Assembly (NCBI GenBank): GCA_029204225.1
Contig: CM055104.1
Coordinates: 49,495,399-49,559,398, forward strand
From: Diphasiastrum complanatum
Taxonomy: Eukaryota > Streptophyta > Lycopodiopsida > Lycopodiales > Lycopodiaceae
Length of the DNA: 64,000 nucleotides
Direction of reading: 5' to 3'
Positions 20,161 to 31,457 of the stretch are shown piece by piece. The stretch's first letter is position 1. Every line of letters starts with the position of its first letter. The position numbers were made by a program, and so were the translations under genes. The notes beneath the pieces are model-generated. The model saw only the letters and a program-made list of their open reading frames with translations, had not been told where the DNA came from and did not search any database.

Positions 20161-21520
20161 ATGAGTGATGATGATGTCTCTCCCTCGTTGGCAGGTAGAC
20201 TCATGGAGAGACTGAGGGCTCGATGGGAGGCTCAGAGTTCTAGTAGGTTGGTCGACTACCCATCAACCTCCTCTTGCTCTAAGGAAATCCAATCTTCACC
20301 CCGCTTCGATCAAGGTGTTTTCCCATCCTATGAGAGTCTTTCTAGTGAGAGTCCCTCCCTCCCCCATGATAATGCCAGTGCCTCTTCTCAGCATTCTTGG
20401 GAGAAGATACATCATAGGAGGAGTCGCCTCAGTGGTGGCTCCTATTATGGAGGTTGAGACGTTGATGTTGCACCTCAAGTAGCCTCAAGTCCAGCACATC
20501 CCTCCAGCAGGCCTCATAATAGTGATTCCTTACTTCGAGAAACACTTACTCACTGAGGCAGCGCACAAGGCACGTGATACTACGACTCTTGCATTTGTCA
20601 CACATGAGTATCTTGGCACCCCTATAATCACTCCTCGGATTTTTTTCCTCTTCGGCACCCACTACCCCATACTTCATTTTTCCTATAGAGACTCCATGGC
20701 AGCGTGGTCTCTCTTACCAAGCGATTCCAGCCATCTTTTTCTCCCATTCAGACTCCTGTTGGTGACACTCCTATTTAGACTCTTCCCCAATCCTTTCATC
20801 TTTAGACTTGTCCGCAAACTTCTCATATTTTAGGCACTTCCCCTGTTCCACCCACTTCTCCTTGGCTCAATGCCACTCCTCTTGACATTCCCTTTGCTAC
20901 CTCTCCATCAGTTGATGTCTTGCCATATTATGACATAGGGAGACGCATAATTGAGGATGACTATGGTGCCTGTGCCATCACTCGCATGAGACAGATCATG
21001 CATGTTGTCTTCAATCAGGGCATTTTTAAGGACTGGCACAAACAAGTTGACAAAGACATGAATTATGTCATTAACCAACTGTATAGAGAGTTTTCAGTCC
21101 CCTTCATTGATATGCAATTTGATTGAAAATGGATGATGAGCCACATGGGAGGCATCATGAGCTAGCGCAAATCTGATATCTGAGATGCAGTGAAAGCTAG
21201 TAGATCTAGTCTGCCCCAGGTGCACACAGAAGGCTGGAAGTTTGTGAGGAAAGAATACCAAGACAATCCAGATTGCTTCAAGCAAGAATGCGAGGTAGCT
21301 AAAAAGTGACCAAAGATTATAGGGCCTTCTCACTTGGGTAGCGGTGGCCAAGGTTCTTTTCATGCCCCATTTGTAAGTCTACCATCCATAAGTTGAATTT
21401 GATTTTAATGAAATTCAAATTTTATCTTGCTAATCTTCTTGCACTATACTAAAGTATTTTCTTATTTGTTTAAATTCTAATCACAATTTTGTCAATTTAT
21501 TCAGAAATTTGCCATAAAGA
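20161..21520 (+). pseudogene. Ptta/En-Spm-like plant transposon protein, broken
   Basis: A Ser-rich N-terminal part (MSDDDVSPSLAGRLMERLRA, 20161-20457) is followed by several stops. From 20920 a frame reads YDIGRRIIEDDYGACAITRMRQ and DWHKQVDKDMNYVINQLYREFSVPF. Past a stop at 21124 it continues with EGWKFVRKEYQDN, CFKQECEVAKK and GPSHLGSGGQGSFHAPF. That ending (a K-rich helix, then a Gly/Ser box) is the pattern of the Transposase_24 family found in Ptta and En/Spm elements. A GTAAGT donor at about 21372 and a TTATTCAG acceptor at about 21504 mark a likely intron. The family call rests on pattern memory. Confidence 0.5.
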
Positions 21521-22152
21521 GGTCTCCCACCAAGGAGGAGTACAAGTACCCATATGCCAGCAATATGCAATCATTACTCGAATTATTGGAGAGACAAGAA
21601 GTGAGAATCGATTAGATATATGGCTTCAAAATAGATTTTAACTTTTCTATGATCATATGCTTTGACTCTCACTCTCACTCTCACCACGATTCTCAAATAA
21701 TTTATTCATCTTCGTTGCACGCATGCAAGTATCGCAGTCCCAATCCCATGCGTTGTAGTTACATGAGTCCAATGTCCATGGCCAGGATGAGGACGACTCA
21801 GCTGGATCTAATTAGATGTTTCATTCTAGCACATATGTATGTGCGCTTATTGATTTAGTTTGTAATACATTTATGTATTTGGACATTAATGTATAGCTAT
21901 TTTGTTAATTATAAGTGTCTTTTATTAGTCTCAATTGCATGAAATGTAACTTAAATATTTGCAAGTTTTTTTATTAACAATTATGAACAAATGATTTCTC
22001 TTACCCACCAACTTCATAATAAGCGGTGCAAAAAGACTCATGTTGGATGGGGTCAATTTTTAGGGTATAATGGAGCCAGTATACTTGTTCCATTCTGCCC
22101 TTATTATTTTTTTTGTCCCATCGGAATAATCCTCAAGGGAGATCTCTGTCTT

Positions 22153-22333
22153 CGAGGGATATTTTGAGGTCCCTCGATATATCCCTCGAAAAACACTCTT
22201 TTGTGAGCACGACTGGCCCCGAGGGATATTCTGAGTTCCCTCAATATGTCCCTCAAAAAACATTCTTTTGTGAGCATGACAGGCTTCGAGGGATATTTTA
22301 AGGTCCCTCGATGTATCCCTCAGAAAAACTCTT
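22153..22333. repeat. three 67-bp tandem units, each a hairpin
   Basis: Units begin at 22153, 22220 and 22287, exactly 67 bp apart. Each starts CGAGGGATAT and about 20-25 bp later carries the complement ending ATCCCTCG or ATCCCTCA, so each can fold on itself. A conserved spacer (ACTCTTTTGTGAGCA) separates units. No gene is attached. Confidence 0.85.
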
Positions 22334-22502
22334 TTTTTAACAAGGCTAAAGTACTCCATGGGTTCCTTAGATCCTGATGCCAATTTCAAGGATTTGTTAT
22401 CAGCTAAAAGCATGGTTTGGTGGTACAAAAAAAGAACCCATTTTGCATTGTACCTTTTGGTAGTACATCTCACTTTTTTGGGATTTTTTTACTCATACTT
22501 GT

Positions 22503-22850
22503 TTTGAGTTCACATTATAAATGACATAACTCTTTAGTGGTAAGTCCAATTCAACGGAGTTTGGTGCATTAGAAAGCCTTGATGAGCGCTTTCCAATTAT
22601 ATGTTACATGACATACTTCCAAGCTACAGTTAAAAAGTTATGGAAAGTCAAAAGTGTGGGGATTTTAGTAATGATAATTTTTTGAGTCCACATTAAAAAT
22701 GTCATAACGTTTTAGTGGTAAGTCCAATTTCAGCCAAGTTTGGTGCGTTAGGAAGCGCTTGATAAGTGCTTTCCAATGATATGTTAGATGACATACTTTT
22801 GAGGTACGATTAAAAAGTTATGGGAAGTCAAAGATATTAGTTAAAAATAG
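22503..22850. repeat. two tandem units of about 175 bp
   Basis: The phrase CATAAC(TC/GT)TTTTAGTGGTAAGTCCAATT begins each copy (about 22526 and 22704). Both also share GCTTTCCAAT.ATATGTTA.ATGACATACTT and GATTAAAAAGTTATGG-type text. It looks like a decayed satellite or LTR piece. Confidence 0.75.
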
Positions 22851-24487
22851 TGTATAATAATACAAAATTGCATTTCTACCCAAAAGGTAGTGTCCTTGAA
22901 AGTCCATGACAATGGTCAGACATGGTGGTTCACAAACAATTGGCATTTTGTTTATTAGTCATGCTTAGAAAATTTCTTTGCAAATACATGTATATTGAAA
23001 CTTTGCACAAAACTACACTCAAGAGATGTAGATGTAACTGATTGTAGTACTATGATTTAGGTAACTAATATATTTGCACATTCTTGAGCAAAGATAAGTT
23101 TGGAGTTCTTTAGAGCTAAACTTAGCATAGAGGCTATAATTTGAAGCTTAAGGGACAAGTAAATTTATGAGAGAAAAACTTACTGGTTGCTTTAATCATA
23201 ATAATTTGACTTGACATAGTTTTTTAGCTAAGTTTGAAGTTAATATACTAGCATGGAGGCGTGTTCCATGAATGCCCTACTAGTTTAGTAAATGTTAATC
23301 ATTGAGTGAGAGAGAGTAAAAAATACAATGATTAATTGTGTGTCACAATTTTTATTTCTCTAGAACACTACATTGATGGGCTAGAATTAGAGCCCTAATC
23401 ACTATTTAACTTGTAATTATCACTTTGAGAGTAATAAAGTGATTTGTTGATGCTTGTGGAGAGAGTTGCTATTGCTTTTCATTTCCATATTATTGTTGAT
23501 CGGTATATCTATGTGAATTGCTAGTTTTGTTATCGAATTTGTGACTCAACATTGCGATCATGGCCAAGAAATTCATTGGATTGTAAAAATTAGCTTGGTA
23601 TAACCTCACAACATCGCTAAACCTCACCAAGAGAAAAAAACACTATGGCGCTATAATTGAGCGTAAATGTAAAAGATGAACCGCACGTCACGACTCACAC
23701 GTACCCCAAAAACTTCGGAAGTGATTTCATGCAGAGAAAGGTGTTTTGCTGGCCTTTCTCTTGGTGGAAGGGTCTTAGAACTAGAACCACCACCACCCTC
23801 CCCCTCCCCATGAGTGCCATGTCAAACCATTCCTTGCTCTTGCACACAATGCTTCTTGATCTATACATCAATTGTGAGTAATCTAAGAGTTTCATAATAG
23901 GAAATTATTAATATTAGTGTTGTAAATGTGGCTGATGACGTTGGAGCCTTTCAAAGCTCTTTTTTGTTGATGAGTCTCATTCCAAAGACACATCATATAT
24001 GGGCAACAAGGAAAGTAAATGGTTGAAACATGTGTTTGCCATTGTAAATCAACTCAAAACAATTTATCGTATAACCATGTCCTGTTCATCACCGGACCTG
24101 GCGAATCATGACAGAAAGACACTATACAATGAAGTGTTACTATGAATTTTCTTCATAACAATATAACAAATGTTCATCTTCGACGTGAATTTACAATTCA
24201 TTATTACAACTCTCCTGGAACACGAAAATGAAGCTAAATAATCTTGAGAGTATAGACTTGCTTAATCTAGGTTCTCGGAGGACGTAAAAATCCTTTGAGT
24301 AACCGTAAAATATAGCTACCAGCTTTTGAATTTATTTTGCCTAGCTTGCCTGCAGATTTACAGCACCCTTTGTAAGGTTGCCTGTCTCGCTTTTGGAAGC
24401 TCTAGAAGGACTTTTCCAGTTATTGCAATGAATTTGAAACAATGTAATCCGGCTGCTAAATTTTGGTTTTCCATGCTGAAGGTTAAC
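22851..24487. other. no gene recognised
   Basis: AT-rich sequence with only short chance ORFs (for example 23657-23881). No domain, LTR pair or RNA gene is visible. Confidence 0.5.
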
Positions 24488-24877
24488 TTACTGTGTTGAA
24501 TCTTGATTGCCAGGGCTCGGCTCTGAAGGTGGAGTTGGAAATGCAGGCAATTTGCGTCTTACGAGCACTCTATCGCCCATTTTGGCATCTCTTAATCCTT
24601 GGAGAACGTGGGCACTATCCACAGAGTCTTCTGAAGGTCGTGAAATTGCCACTTTCGATTGCTGAATGGGTACGAGTGCTTGTTTTTGCCCGTAAATTTT
24701 CGAGTCATCTTCTACGGAAGATTCTCTCTCATGATCATTTTGATCTCCTCCAATATTGGCAGGCAGAAGAGACCTGATGCAAAGTGATGGTTGGATGGAG
24801 TACACCAGGACAACACAAAGCAGAAGAATAGTGAATTGATGAGCCATAGTGACAGACAACGTTGAGAAATCAACCAA
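24488..24877 (-). CDS. putative secreted peptide precursor
   Basis: An uninterrupted, intron-less ORF. The second Met (24847) is the likely start, because it is followed at once by a textbook signal peptide (MAHQFTILLLCVVLVYSIQP, cleavage near LCIRS). The mature part is hydrophilic and acidic in the middle (NDHERESSVEDDSK). The end follows a dibasic site (VLVRRK) and reads LPAFPTPPSEPSPGNQDSTQ. That Pro/Ser-rich tail resembles the layout of plant CEP-type signalling peptides (F.PT.P..SPG), but it has no Gly-His end, so the resemblance is weak. Length (119 or 129 aa) fits a peptide-hormone precursor. It is the cleanest non-transposon ORF in the window; expression is unknown. Confidence 0.6.
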   Translation of the reverse strand: MVDFSTLSVTMAHQFTILLLCVVLVYSIQPSLCIRSLLPANIGGDQNDHERESSVEDDSKIYGQKQALVPIQQSKVAISRPSEDSVDSAHVLQGLRDAKMGDRVLVRRKLPAFPTPPSEPSPGNQDSTQ

Positions 24878-25069
24878 TTAGTGAGGGTGATGAGAGCTCT
24901 AGCAAGGATGAAGTTATAGGTATTGCAAGGAGATCTTGAACCTCATATCATGCACCAGCTGCCTGGCTTACCATCGTCAGCAGCAGGATCATACTCGTGG
25001 TGGGAGTGGAAATGACGATAGAAGACGGAATCATGAATGGAAGATCTGTGCTAAGGTACAAGGAAACTT

Positions 25070-25351
25070 CTATAACTCTAGGGATGATGCTTTGACGACC
25101 AGATGAGCCACATGAGCCATAGCATCACTAAAGTCCAAGATAAAGGGATTATAGTGTTGACATTTGACCCATGTTTTGCACCTCGAGGCCCATTTCAAAC
25201 CCACTTTGAACATCCTCAAATTGGTGTAAACTTCGAAGTGGTCACCACTCATGGGTAAAACATCGACAAGCAACTTGAACGTGTGAAACTTAATTTGACT
25301 ACTCTCATAGTAGAGCACATTGTATGAAGGAAATACAGTGACAATACTCAC
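25070..25351 (-). CDS. hypothetical small ORF
   Basis: 93 codons, upstream of and on the same strand as the peptide gene. Visible text includes VLYYESSQIKFHTFKLLVDVLPM, FKVGLKWASRC and DFSDAMAHVAHLVVK. There is no signal peptide or known motif. It might be an exon fragment of a host gene or part of a decayed element, or chance. Confidence 0.25.
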   Translation of the reverse strand: MSIVTVFPSYNVLYYESSQIKFHTFKLLVDVLPMSGDHFEVYTNLRMFKVGLKWASRCKTWVKCQHYNPFILDFSDAMAHVAHLVVKASSLEL

Positions 25352-27059
25352 ACTTCAAATTGAAAAGAATATGTTTCCTACTTGAATAACACTATTTCGA
25401 AGATTTTGAGAAACAATTTACTAAGCAACTTTGCTAGTTATAAATGACACGATGAGCATCAACTTATCAAGATTGTCATTTGGAAATTGGAAACAAAAGG
25501 AACGTGGGTGGCCACAACATTGTACTCTAAAGACTACTTAATGGTAGTAACATAAATGACACGAAAATTGAGGGATGTAGAAGATAGATTACAAAATGAA
25601 AGGACCATATGGATCTTAATGTACAACCTCTCAATTACAATATCTCATGGTCATGAGTCAATTTTCAAAGTAGTAGCTCTCGTGCATTGTTACAACTTAC
25701 AAATTTGAAGTTTAGGGCTTAGCCTTCATGCAAGTTCTATATGATGCTTTTGATGATGAATTTCAATGCCCATGACATTTGTTCCAATAAAATCTTATGG
25801 CAAAGCAATATAAGTTTCTTTGTTTGGTGTTAACGCTTCTTGGTTTTTAAGGGGAAGCTTGAACTTGGGACCAAAGATACGTTGGGTGTCAAACTAACCA
25901 ATTGAGGCAACCCCATAAGGTTCTTGTGGGGAATGTCACTACATGGTTACATAAGATAATGAATACATCTCTTTATAAGGCCAGCTAATACCCATTTTAA
26001 AGTTCTTTGGATGGATAACATTCCACATCATCATTAAAAAAATCGAAAAAAAAATCCACGCCATCATTTAAAAAATTTAACATCATTCAAAAAATTGGCA
26101 AAAATTCCACATCATCATTTAAAAAATTCCATGTCATCCAAAATTGGCAAGGTACATATCACTGTTGGGCGGGTATCAAAATTTTTGATACCAATTGGGT
26201 CCTAGTATTGTAAGATTCCCTAATTTTTCATACTAGCCGGTTCCATGGTAATAGGATTTATTCAAAATTTGTGATACTAGCCAAGTATCAACATAAGAAG
26301 GTTTTGAGCATTCCAAACTGGTATAAACTGGACTGGTATTACAAAATTGATACCAGCTGGTTATCAAATTGAATATGAGTTCAAAGTTCACTCGGTGATG
26401 GTTCAAAAATGTGGTAATGTTGCAAGATAATATGAACCTGCTGTGTCAGCAATGTTATAAGTTCTCTCTCTATGCTAGTTCCAAATCACTAAACCGTTGA
26501 CTTTGAAAGTTCTTTTTGAAGATTAAGCTGAAACCTTAGGCATATTCAAGCAACAAAATGGATAATAAGGTAGAAAAGGTCACGAAACAAACGGATGGAC
26601 GAATAACCAGTTTCTATAGTTTTTAATAATTGAGAGGTGCATTGTGCATTTGTAGGATCGATCTCTAAGAATTTCAAATACGTTGCTTTTGAAGCAGCTG
26701 TATTTGTTTGATGCGCTCGAATGTATAATTTCCTAGATTTTCCATTAGCTCCCTTTCGCTAGTTTTAAGTCCCAACGCTCTCACTTTCAAAATTTATTTC
26801 ATCATTTTGGCTATTAGAATTTCTATTCTCAACATCTATGGAAGTGGGTGCTTCAAGTATGGCTTGAAGATTTACTACATCTCTAGGTAGCTCAATCTCA
26901 TAGTTAAAATGAAAGTTTTCCATTCATTCTCAACATTTGCACCCTCAAATACTTGTCGTGCTCATGGTTCAGCTTGATCTACAAACCACTATATCTTGTT
27001 TAGTCGATTTGGTTGAAAAAACACCTACAAAAATTACTATTTTAGAACATATCAAAAAC
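25352..27059. other. no gene; short AT repeats
   Basis: No believable ORF. At 26020-26150 the phrase CCA(C/T)(G/A)(C/T)CATCA followed by A/T tracts recurs about five times. At 26160-26360 TGATACCA(A/G)(T/C) and its complement recur. Both look like local decayed repeats, possibly subterminal sequence of the CACTA element that follows. Confidence 0.4.
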
Positions 27060-27482
27060 TCAAATACTGAAATTACTTGCAATAAAACAAAAAACATGAC
27101 AACATAGCATGTGCACCTGCTCACAGTGACGAGGCAACACCAATGTGTCAAAGGACTCCATGCTCAATGTTTTTGATGAATCAATCACAAAAAATCCACT
27201 TGGATTCGATTTTATGATTGCATTTGGCCCTCTACAAACTACCTTGAACCATTTCACATCAAATAAAAAATAGTGTCCACTTTCACCAAATGACACATCA
27301 TAAATAGTTGTATAGTTCCTACGTATTCTATGTCTCCTATGATGAAAATTTTGATCTCGTCGTGCACTGCTTTGACTTTCTTGTTGGAAAGATGCTATTG
27401 CAACACAATCGTGTGTGCATCTCTTGTTATCAATCCTTTCAACACGAAAGTGGAAATTAAAAGCCCATATAGCATTATACAT
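27060..27482 (-). pseudogene. TNP2 C-terminal domain (DUF4216-like)
   Basis: The frame reads WAFNFHFRVERIDNKRCTHDC, then SQSSARRDQN, IYDVSFGESGHYFLFDVKWF and PSGFFVIDSSKTL. Intact plant CACTA transposases carry this block near their C-terminus (Y..N..F.T......R.TQ..GV, then FKC.WFD). It is degenerate: catalytic relevance is unknown, and intron positions are not clear. It lies downstream of the 27554-27994 part, as expected for one gene. Confidence 0.7.
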
Positions 27483-27553
27483 TTTGCACTGTTACATGAC
27501 AAACATGAATCTCATAAGTAATCACTGTGAATGAACATGGTGTTTCAAAATGA

Positions 27554-27994
27554 TTAAACAAATACTGTTATAAACAAGAATGTTCTAATAATAAAAAAAA
27601 TATTTCTAATGTCATGAATAATGGAGCGCACATGGTGAAGCTCCCCCTTAGTGAATGTCCAAGGTACTCTTGGAGCATGATCTTCACCATTCTTTATCCG
27701 ATATTCTTTTTTGGTGTTTGATTCTTTTAGATCGTGCCTTGCAGCAATGGTTTCTTTTTCACCAATCAAGTGTTTCCATATAGATTCACCCACATTTATG
27801 GATATGTGCATGGGATCAAGTAGGTGATTAATCAAAAGATTATTCCAATATCCCAAATGATGAAATATAGATAACCTTTTCATACCATCGATTGGCTTTG
27901 CTTGAGATTCCTCCCATAGTTTTCGCCAATCTTCCATAAACATCCTCTTTGGTCTCAACTCTTCCTCCAAAGTGTCTCTGAATGGATAGCCTTC
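27554..27994 (-). pseudogene. TNP2 transposase, 3' part of the catalytic region
   Basis: From the insertion point the frame reads GYPFRDTLEEELRPKRM, then KRLSIFHHLGYWNNLLINHL and DPMHISINVGESIWKHLIG. The last is the DVMHIEKN block of TNP2 transposases with Asp and His kept. RHDLKES and PWTFTKGELHHV follow. The frame drifts into non-coding sequence near 27600, probably at an intron. Confidence 0.8.
27990..27994. other. target-site duplication, left copy (Gypsy)
   Basis: CCTTC just before the left Gypsy LTR is repeated at 37385-37389 just after the right one. Confidence 0.92.
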
Positions 27995-28781
27995 TGTTGG
28001 AGGGTTTGCGGATCCCAAGGCAACCCTAACCCTAGTTAATAAGTGAGAGGGATTTGGCACCCTACATGTGTAAGTCCAACCCGATGATCACATAGTTATT
28101 TGATTGATTAGTTAGAAGTTAATATAGGACTTTAGGCCTTTTTGCGGGACTTTTAATGTCGCAGGGCCTAAATGTCAAGTTAGTGAATAAAGTTGGATTT
28201 CCCCCCAATTTTGATGGTTCCCACACTTTTTAAAATTTGAATAAAAAGAGAGGCAAGACTAGACCAATAGGATTCAGAGGCCAGCGTCCTCCTCTCTACT
28301 ATAAAAGGGACCATCTCGAGTTGCTCCTGATATTCATTTTCTCATTTCAATAAAAGAAGATTGGTTCTCTTTAGAAATGGATTGATGAATGTCCTCGATC
28401 TTCCTCTCTTTTCCTCCATTTCTCATGCTTCCTTTGTATTTGCTAATTGTTGGATTTGATCATCATTGGGATTGCTATTTCTTATGCTTTTTGTGAGAGA
28501 GAAAAGGAGAGAGAGAAGAGTAAGTTTCTATCATTGTTGTGAATTTAGGGTTAATGGAAGTAGGGTTAATGGATGTAGTGTTAATGCTTAGTGTTAATGG
28601 ATGTAGTGTTAATGCTTAGTGTTAATGGATGTTAGTGTTAGATCCTCCATTCATGTTGAAATCTGAACTAAATTATCGCTCTCATGGGAACGAACCTACG
28701 CGTGACAACTAACTCCGTCTCTTTGATGCTAGATTGACTAGATCTTGGATTCAGGTTAGGCAAGGAAAGAAACCCACTACA
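27995..28781 (+). repeat. left LTR of the Gypsy element
   Basis: TG..CA ends. A TATA-like CTACTATAAAAGGGACC lies at about 28297-28313. A short tandem block of GTTAATG(G/C)(A/T)T.TAGT units at about 28550-28640 is 14 bp longer than in the right LTR and accounts for the length difference. Confidence 0.92.
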
Positions 28782-28784
28782 ATT

Positions 28785-28802
28785 TTGGCGCCGTTGTCGG
28801 GG
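28785..28802 (+). other. primer binding site (tRNA-Asp type)
   Basis: TGGCGCCGTTGTCGGGGA starts a few bases after the LTR. It matches the plant Gypsy PBS complementary to tRNA-Asp with one apparent mismatch. Confidence 0.9.
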
Positions 28803-29993
28803 AGCTACGCCAATTTTTCAGTTTGCAGCATGTTCGGTGATGGTTAGCTTGCATTAGGCATCTTGTCGTGGCATGAATCGTGTTAGCTCTGCATTTTAGG
28901 GTTAGTTTGGGATTGATTTTGCTTGATCTGAGTGGATTTGCTTGTTTAAAATCTAATATGATTATTAAACAAGAAAAGCTATTCAGATCACCAATCTTAA
29001 GATCCATTTGGATCTGAGAAATCAGAGAAAATAACAAAAATCGGTCAAATCTATCAGATTTGGTCAAAAAGAGACAAAAAGCGTCATCAGAGCTCAAAAC
29101 TTTTTACCCTCTTTTAGGAAACCTTTGTCGAGTTGCAGACACCTTCGGTTTTGTTTACAGAACCTTCAGTTTGAAGGGCAAAGATTAATTCCCAGCAGAT
29201 TTTTAGAAACATCAGAAAAACCGCCAAAAAACACTAAAAATTATCAAAACCCTAAAAAATACCAGAAAAGAACCTTCGTCCGATTTACTGTGCTAAGATG
29301 TGATTCAGATCTATCTACTGCCAGGTCGACGAAGAGTAATACCAAACATAGAAAGGGTTTTAGCGGATCAGTTGTCATATTGTCATATTTTTGTCAAAAA
29401 AGTCACTTTTTTGCAAAATTACCAATATTACTCTTGATCCTTTTCCAGAACCTTCGTCGAGTTTTCCAAATATTCTATTTATAGAAAAATACTATTCTTT
29501 GAGTTCGGCGAAGATTCTTTTTTATCAGATCACAAAAAATCTTGATTTTTACCCTCGTACAAAAATTGTATTTCTTTGTGTTAGAAACCTTTGCCCAATT
29601 TTTCATAGTTTTATCTGTGTCAGATCTTCCATCTGAGAAGTCCGCGAAGGTTATTTTTCAAGAAATTGCCAAAAAAATGTTCAGAGAGTTTTTTTTTTCC
29701 AAAATAGCACTGTTGAACCTTCACCGAGCCAACCTTCGCCTAGTGAACCTTCGCTAGTCCTATTTTTAGTTTTTGATTTTCTAGATCAAGTCTTTGTCAA
29801 AATTTGGATCAAATTTGATATCTTCTGAATTGGATTCTGAGAGATTTATCATTTTGATTGAATTTTGGAAAGTTTTTCATCGTATAGAATCAGATTCTTG
29901 AAAAGTGGAATAGATCTAGCAGATCTAATCTGAGATAGTTTTTGAAAAAATCTAGATCCAATCTCATTATCTATTTGATTTAAATTTGTGAAG
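28803..29993 (+). other. long Gypsy leader with CCTTCG(C/T)CGA motifs
   Basis: About 1.2 kb without a credible ORF. The motif ACCTTCG(C/T)CGA(G), its variants and its complement recur here, for example near 29272, 29325, 29450, 29505, 29641 and three times in 29714-29757. The same motif returns downstream of pol at 33.0-33.4 kb. Confidence 0.75.
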
Positions 29994-31036
29994 ATGGCTG
30001 CCCCTGGAGCTGCTCTTGGAGGTGCTTCATAGGAGGTCAATCCAATTATTGTTAGAAGAGCACCCCGATTGGATCTACCCAAATATAATAGATTAATAGA
30101 TCCAGTTAGATTTTTACAGATCTATGCTGAATCATGTGAGGTCTATAGTGAGATTTATTCTCAAGATAAACTTAAGCTGTTTCTTATGGCCCTAACAGAC
30201 GAAATACAAGATTGGTACTATAACAAAGATGAAACTGAACGTACAGATTGGGAGGTTGTTAAACGAGCCCTTATCACACGGTTCAGACCGTGGAAGTTTA
30301 TGGAAGACCCTTTCCTACTTTTAAGTAAAATTAAAATGGGAAAGCGAGAAATGGTTCGAGATTACATTGAAAGGGTGAAACATCTTAGATCTGAATGCAA
30401 ACTTGAGCTGATTAATGAAAATGCCATGATTATGTGGTTTTTGTTAGGTCTACCTAAACGGATCAAACGTGAGCTAAAACGCCATAATGAGTACGCACTT
30501 TTGCAAAATGCTATGGATGATGCAATTCGGGAGGAGGATGAAGATTTAGATGATGAGCCGAATGTCAGTATGTTGCCTTATACAGCAGGGCAAACTACTA
30601 CGACATCCACCACTATTGCATCAACGAATGCTAATGCTACTGCAGAAATGATGCTCAATGAGTTCGAGAAACTTGGGAAGACCCTGCAGAAACAGATGGA
30701 AAAGTTGCAGTTGCAATTTGATGAGAAGATCAAAGCATTGGAAAATTTCCACGGAGAAGCGAACAAGGAACCTGAAAAGTTTGCAAAGACTTTTCCTACC
30801 AAAGAAAATATTTGGTGTTCTATTTGTACAGGAAATCACACAGTGAACAAGTGTCCTCAATTGAAAAAATGAATGGAAATCAGTGTTTGCCATGTGTGTA
30901 ATTCACCTGACCATGAGACTACTTTTTGCAACTTCAACCCCTGGATAATTCAGCAACGGTATGCCCAGATACACAGTATGGAGGAAATCCAGCAGCAAGA
31001 CTTCGACACTCTACTCTTGGATACTCGGAACGTCTA
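29994..31036 (+). pseudogene. gag: Gypsy gag
   Basis: The original start is probably ATG 29994 (MAAPGAALGGAS), which meets a TAG at 30030. The open frame then runs to 30872. It shows the Retrotrans_gag fold text YAESCEVYSEIYSQDKLKLF, LTDEIQDWYYN, ALITRFRPWKF and YIERVKHLRSEC. A coiled, Gln/Lys-rich part (LQKQMEKLQLQFDEKIKALE) precedes the zinc knuckle CSICTGNHTVNKC (about residues 250-262 of the 30069 frame). After a stop, a second knuckle-like CHVCNSPDHETTFC follows in frame. Internal ATG 30069 would give a truncated Gag. Confidence 0.88.
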
Positions 31037-31103
31037 GCTTTGCCTGCCCCACCAAAACACTCCGCTCCTCCTACCAATTGGATGGAACCAGAACCTTACG
31101 GAA

Positions 31104-31430
31104 GTGCTGAGCAATGGAGCTATGGTAATGATCAGGAAGAAGGATTATCCCATACGATTTGCAATCAGACAACTTACAGATCCAGAGAAGAATTATTCAA
31201 CAACAGAACGTAAAGCGCTAGCCATGATTTTTTCTGTTCGAAAATTTTGTCACTACCTCATAGAAACGCACTTTGCATTTTATACGGATCATCAACCGTT
31301 ACTTTACTTGGTAAACAAGACGTGTAATACTAGACGTATTGCAAGATGGTTATTAATATTGACTGAATTTGACTTTCGAATTGTGTTTAGAAAGGGAAAG
31401 CAACATTATCTAGCCGACCACGTTTCGTGA
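31104..31430 (+). pseudogene. pol: Gypsy RNase H
   Basis: Begins inside the domain with PIRFAIRQLTDPEKNYSTTERKALAMI, the Gypsy RNase H block with the catalytic Glu. It continues with FAFYTDHQPLLYL (catalytic Asp), TRRIARWLLILTEFDF and YLADHVS. No RT precedes it: the protease, the RT and the RNase H start are deleted between about 31036 and 31104. A TGA at 31428 separates it from the integrase linker. Confidence 0.9.
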
Positions 31431-31457
31431 ATTGAATCCACACCAGTTAATACTGAA

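Noticed and set aside
24493-24777. 94-codon plus ORF opposite the peptide gene
   Set aside because: Shadow frame; the minus frame has a signal peptide and natural composition.
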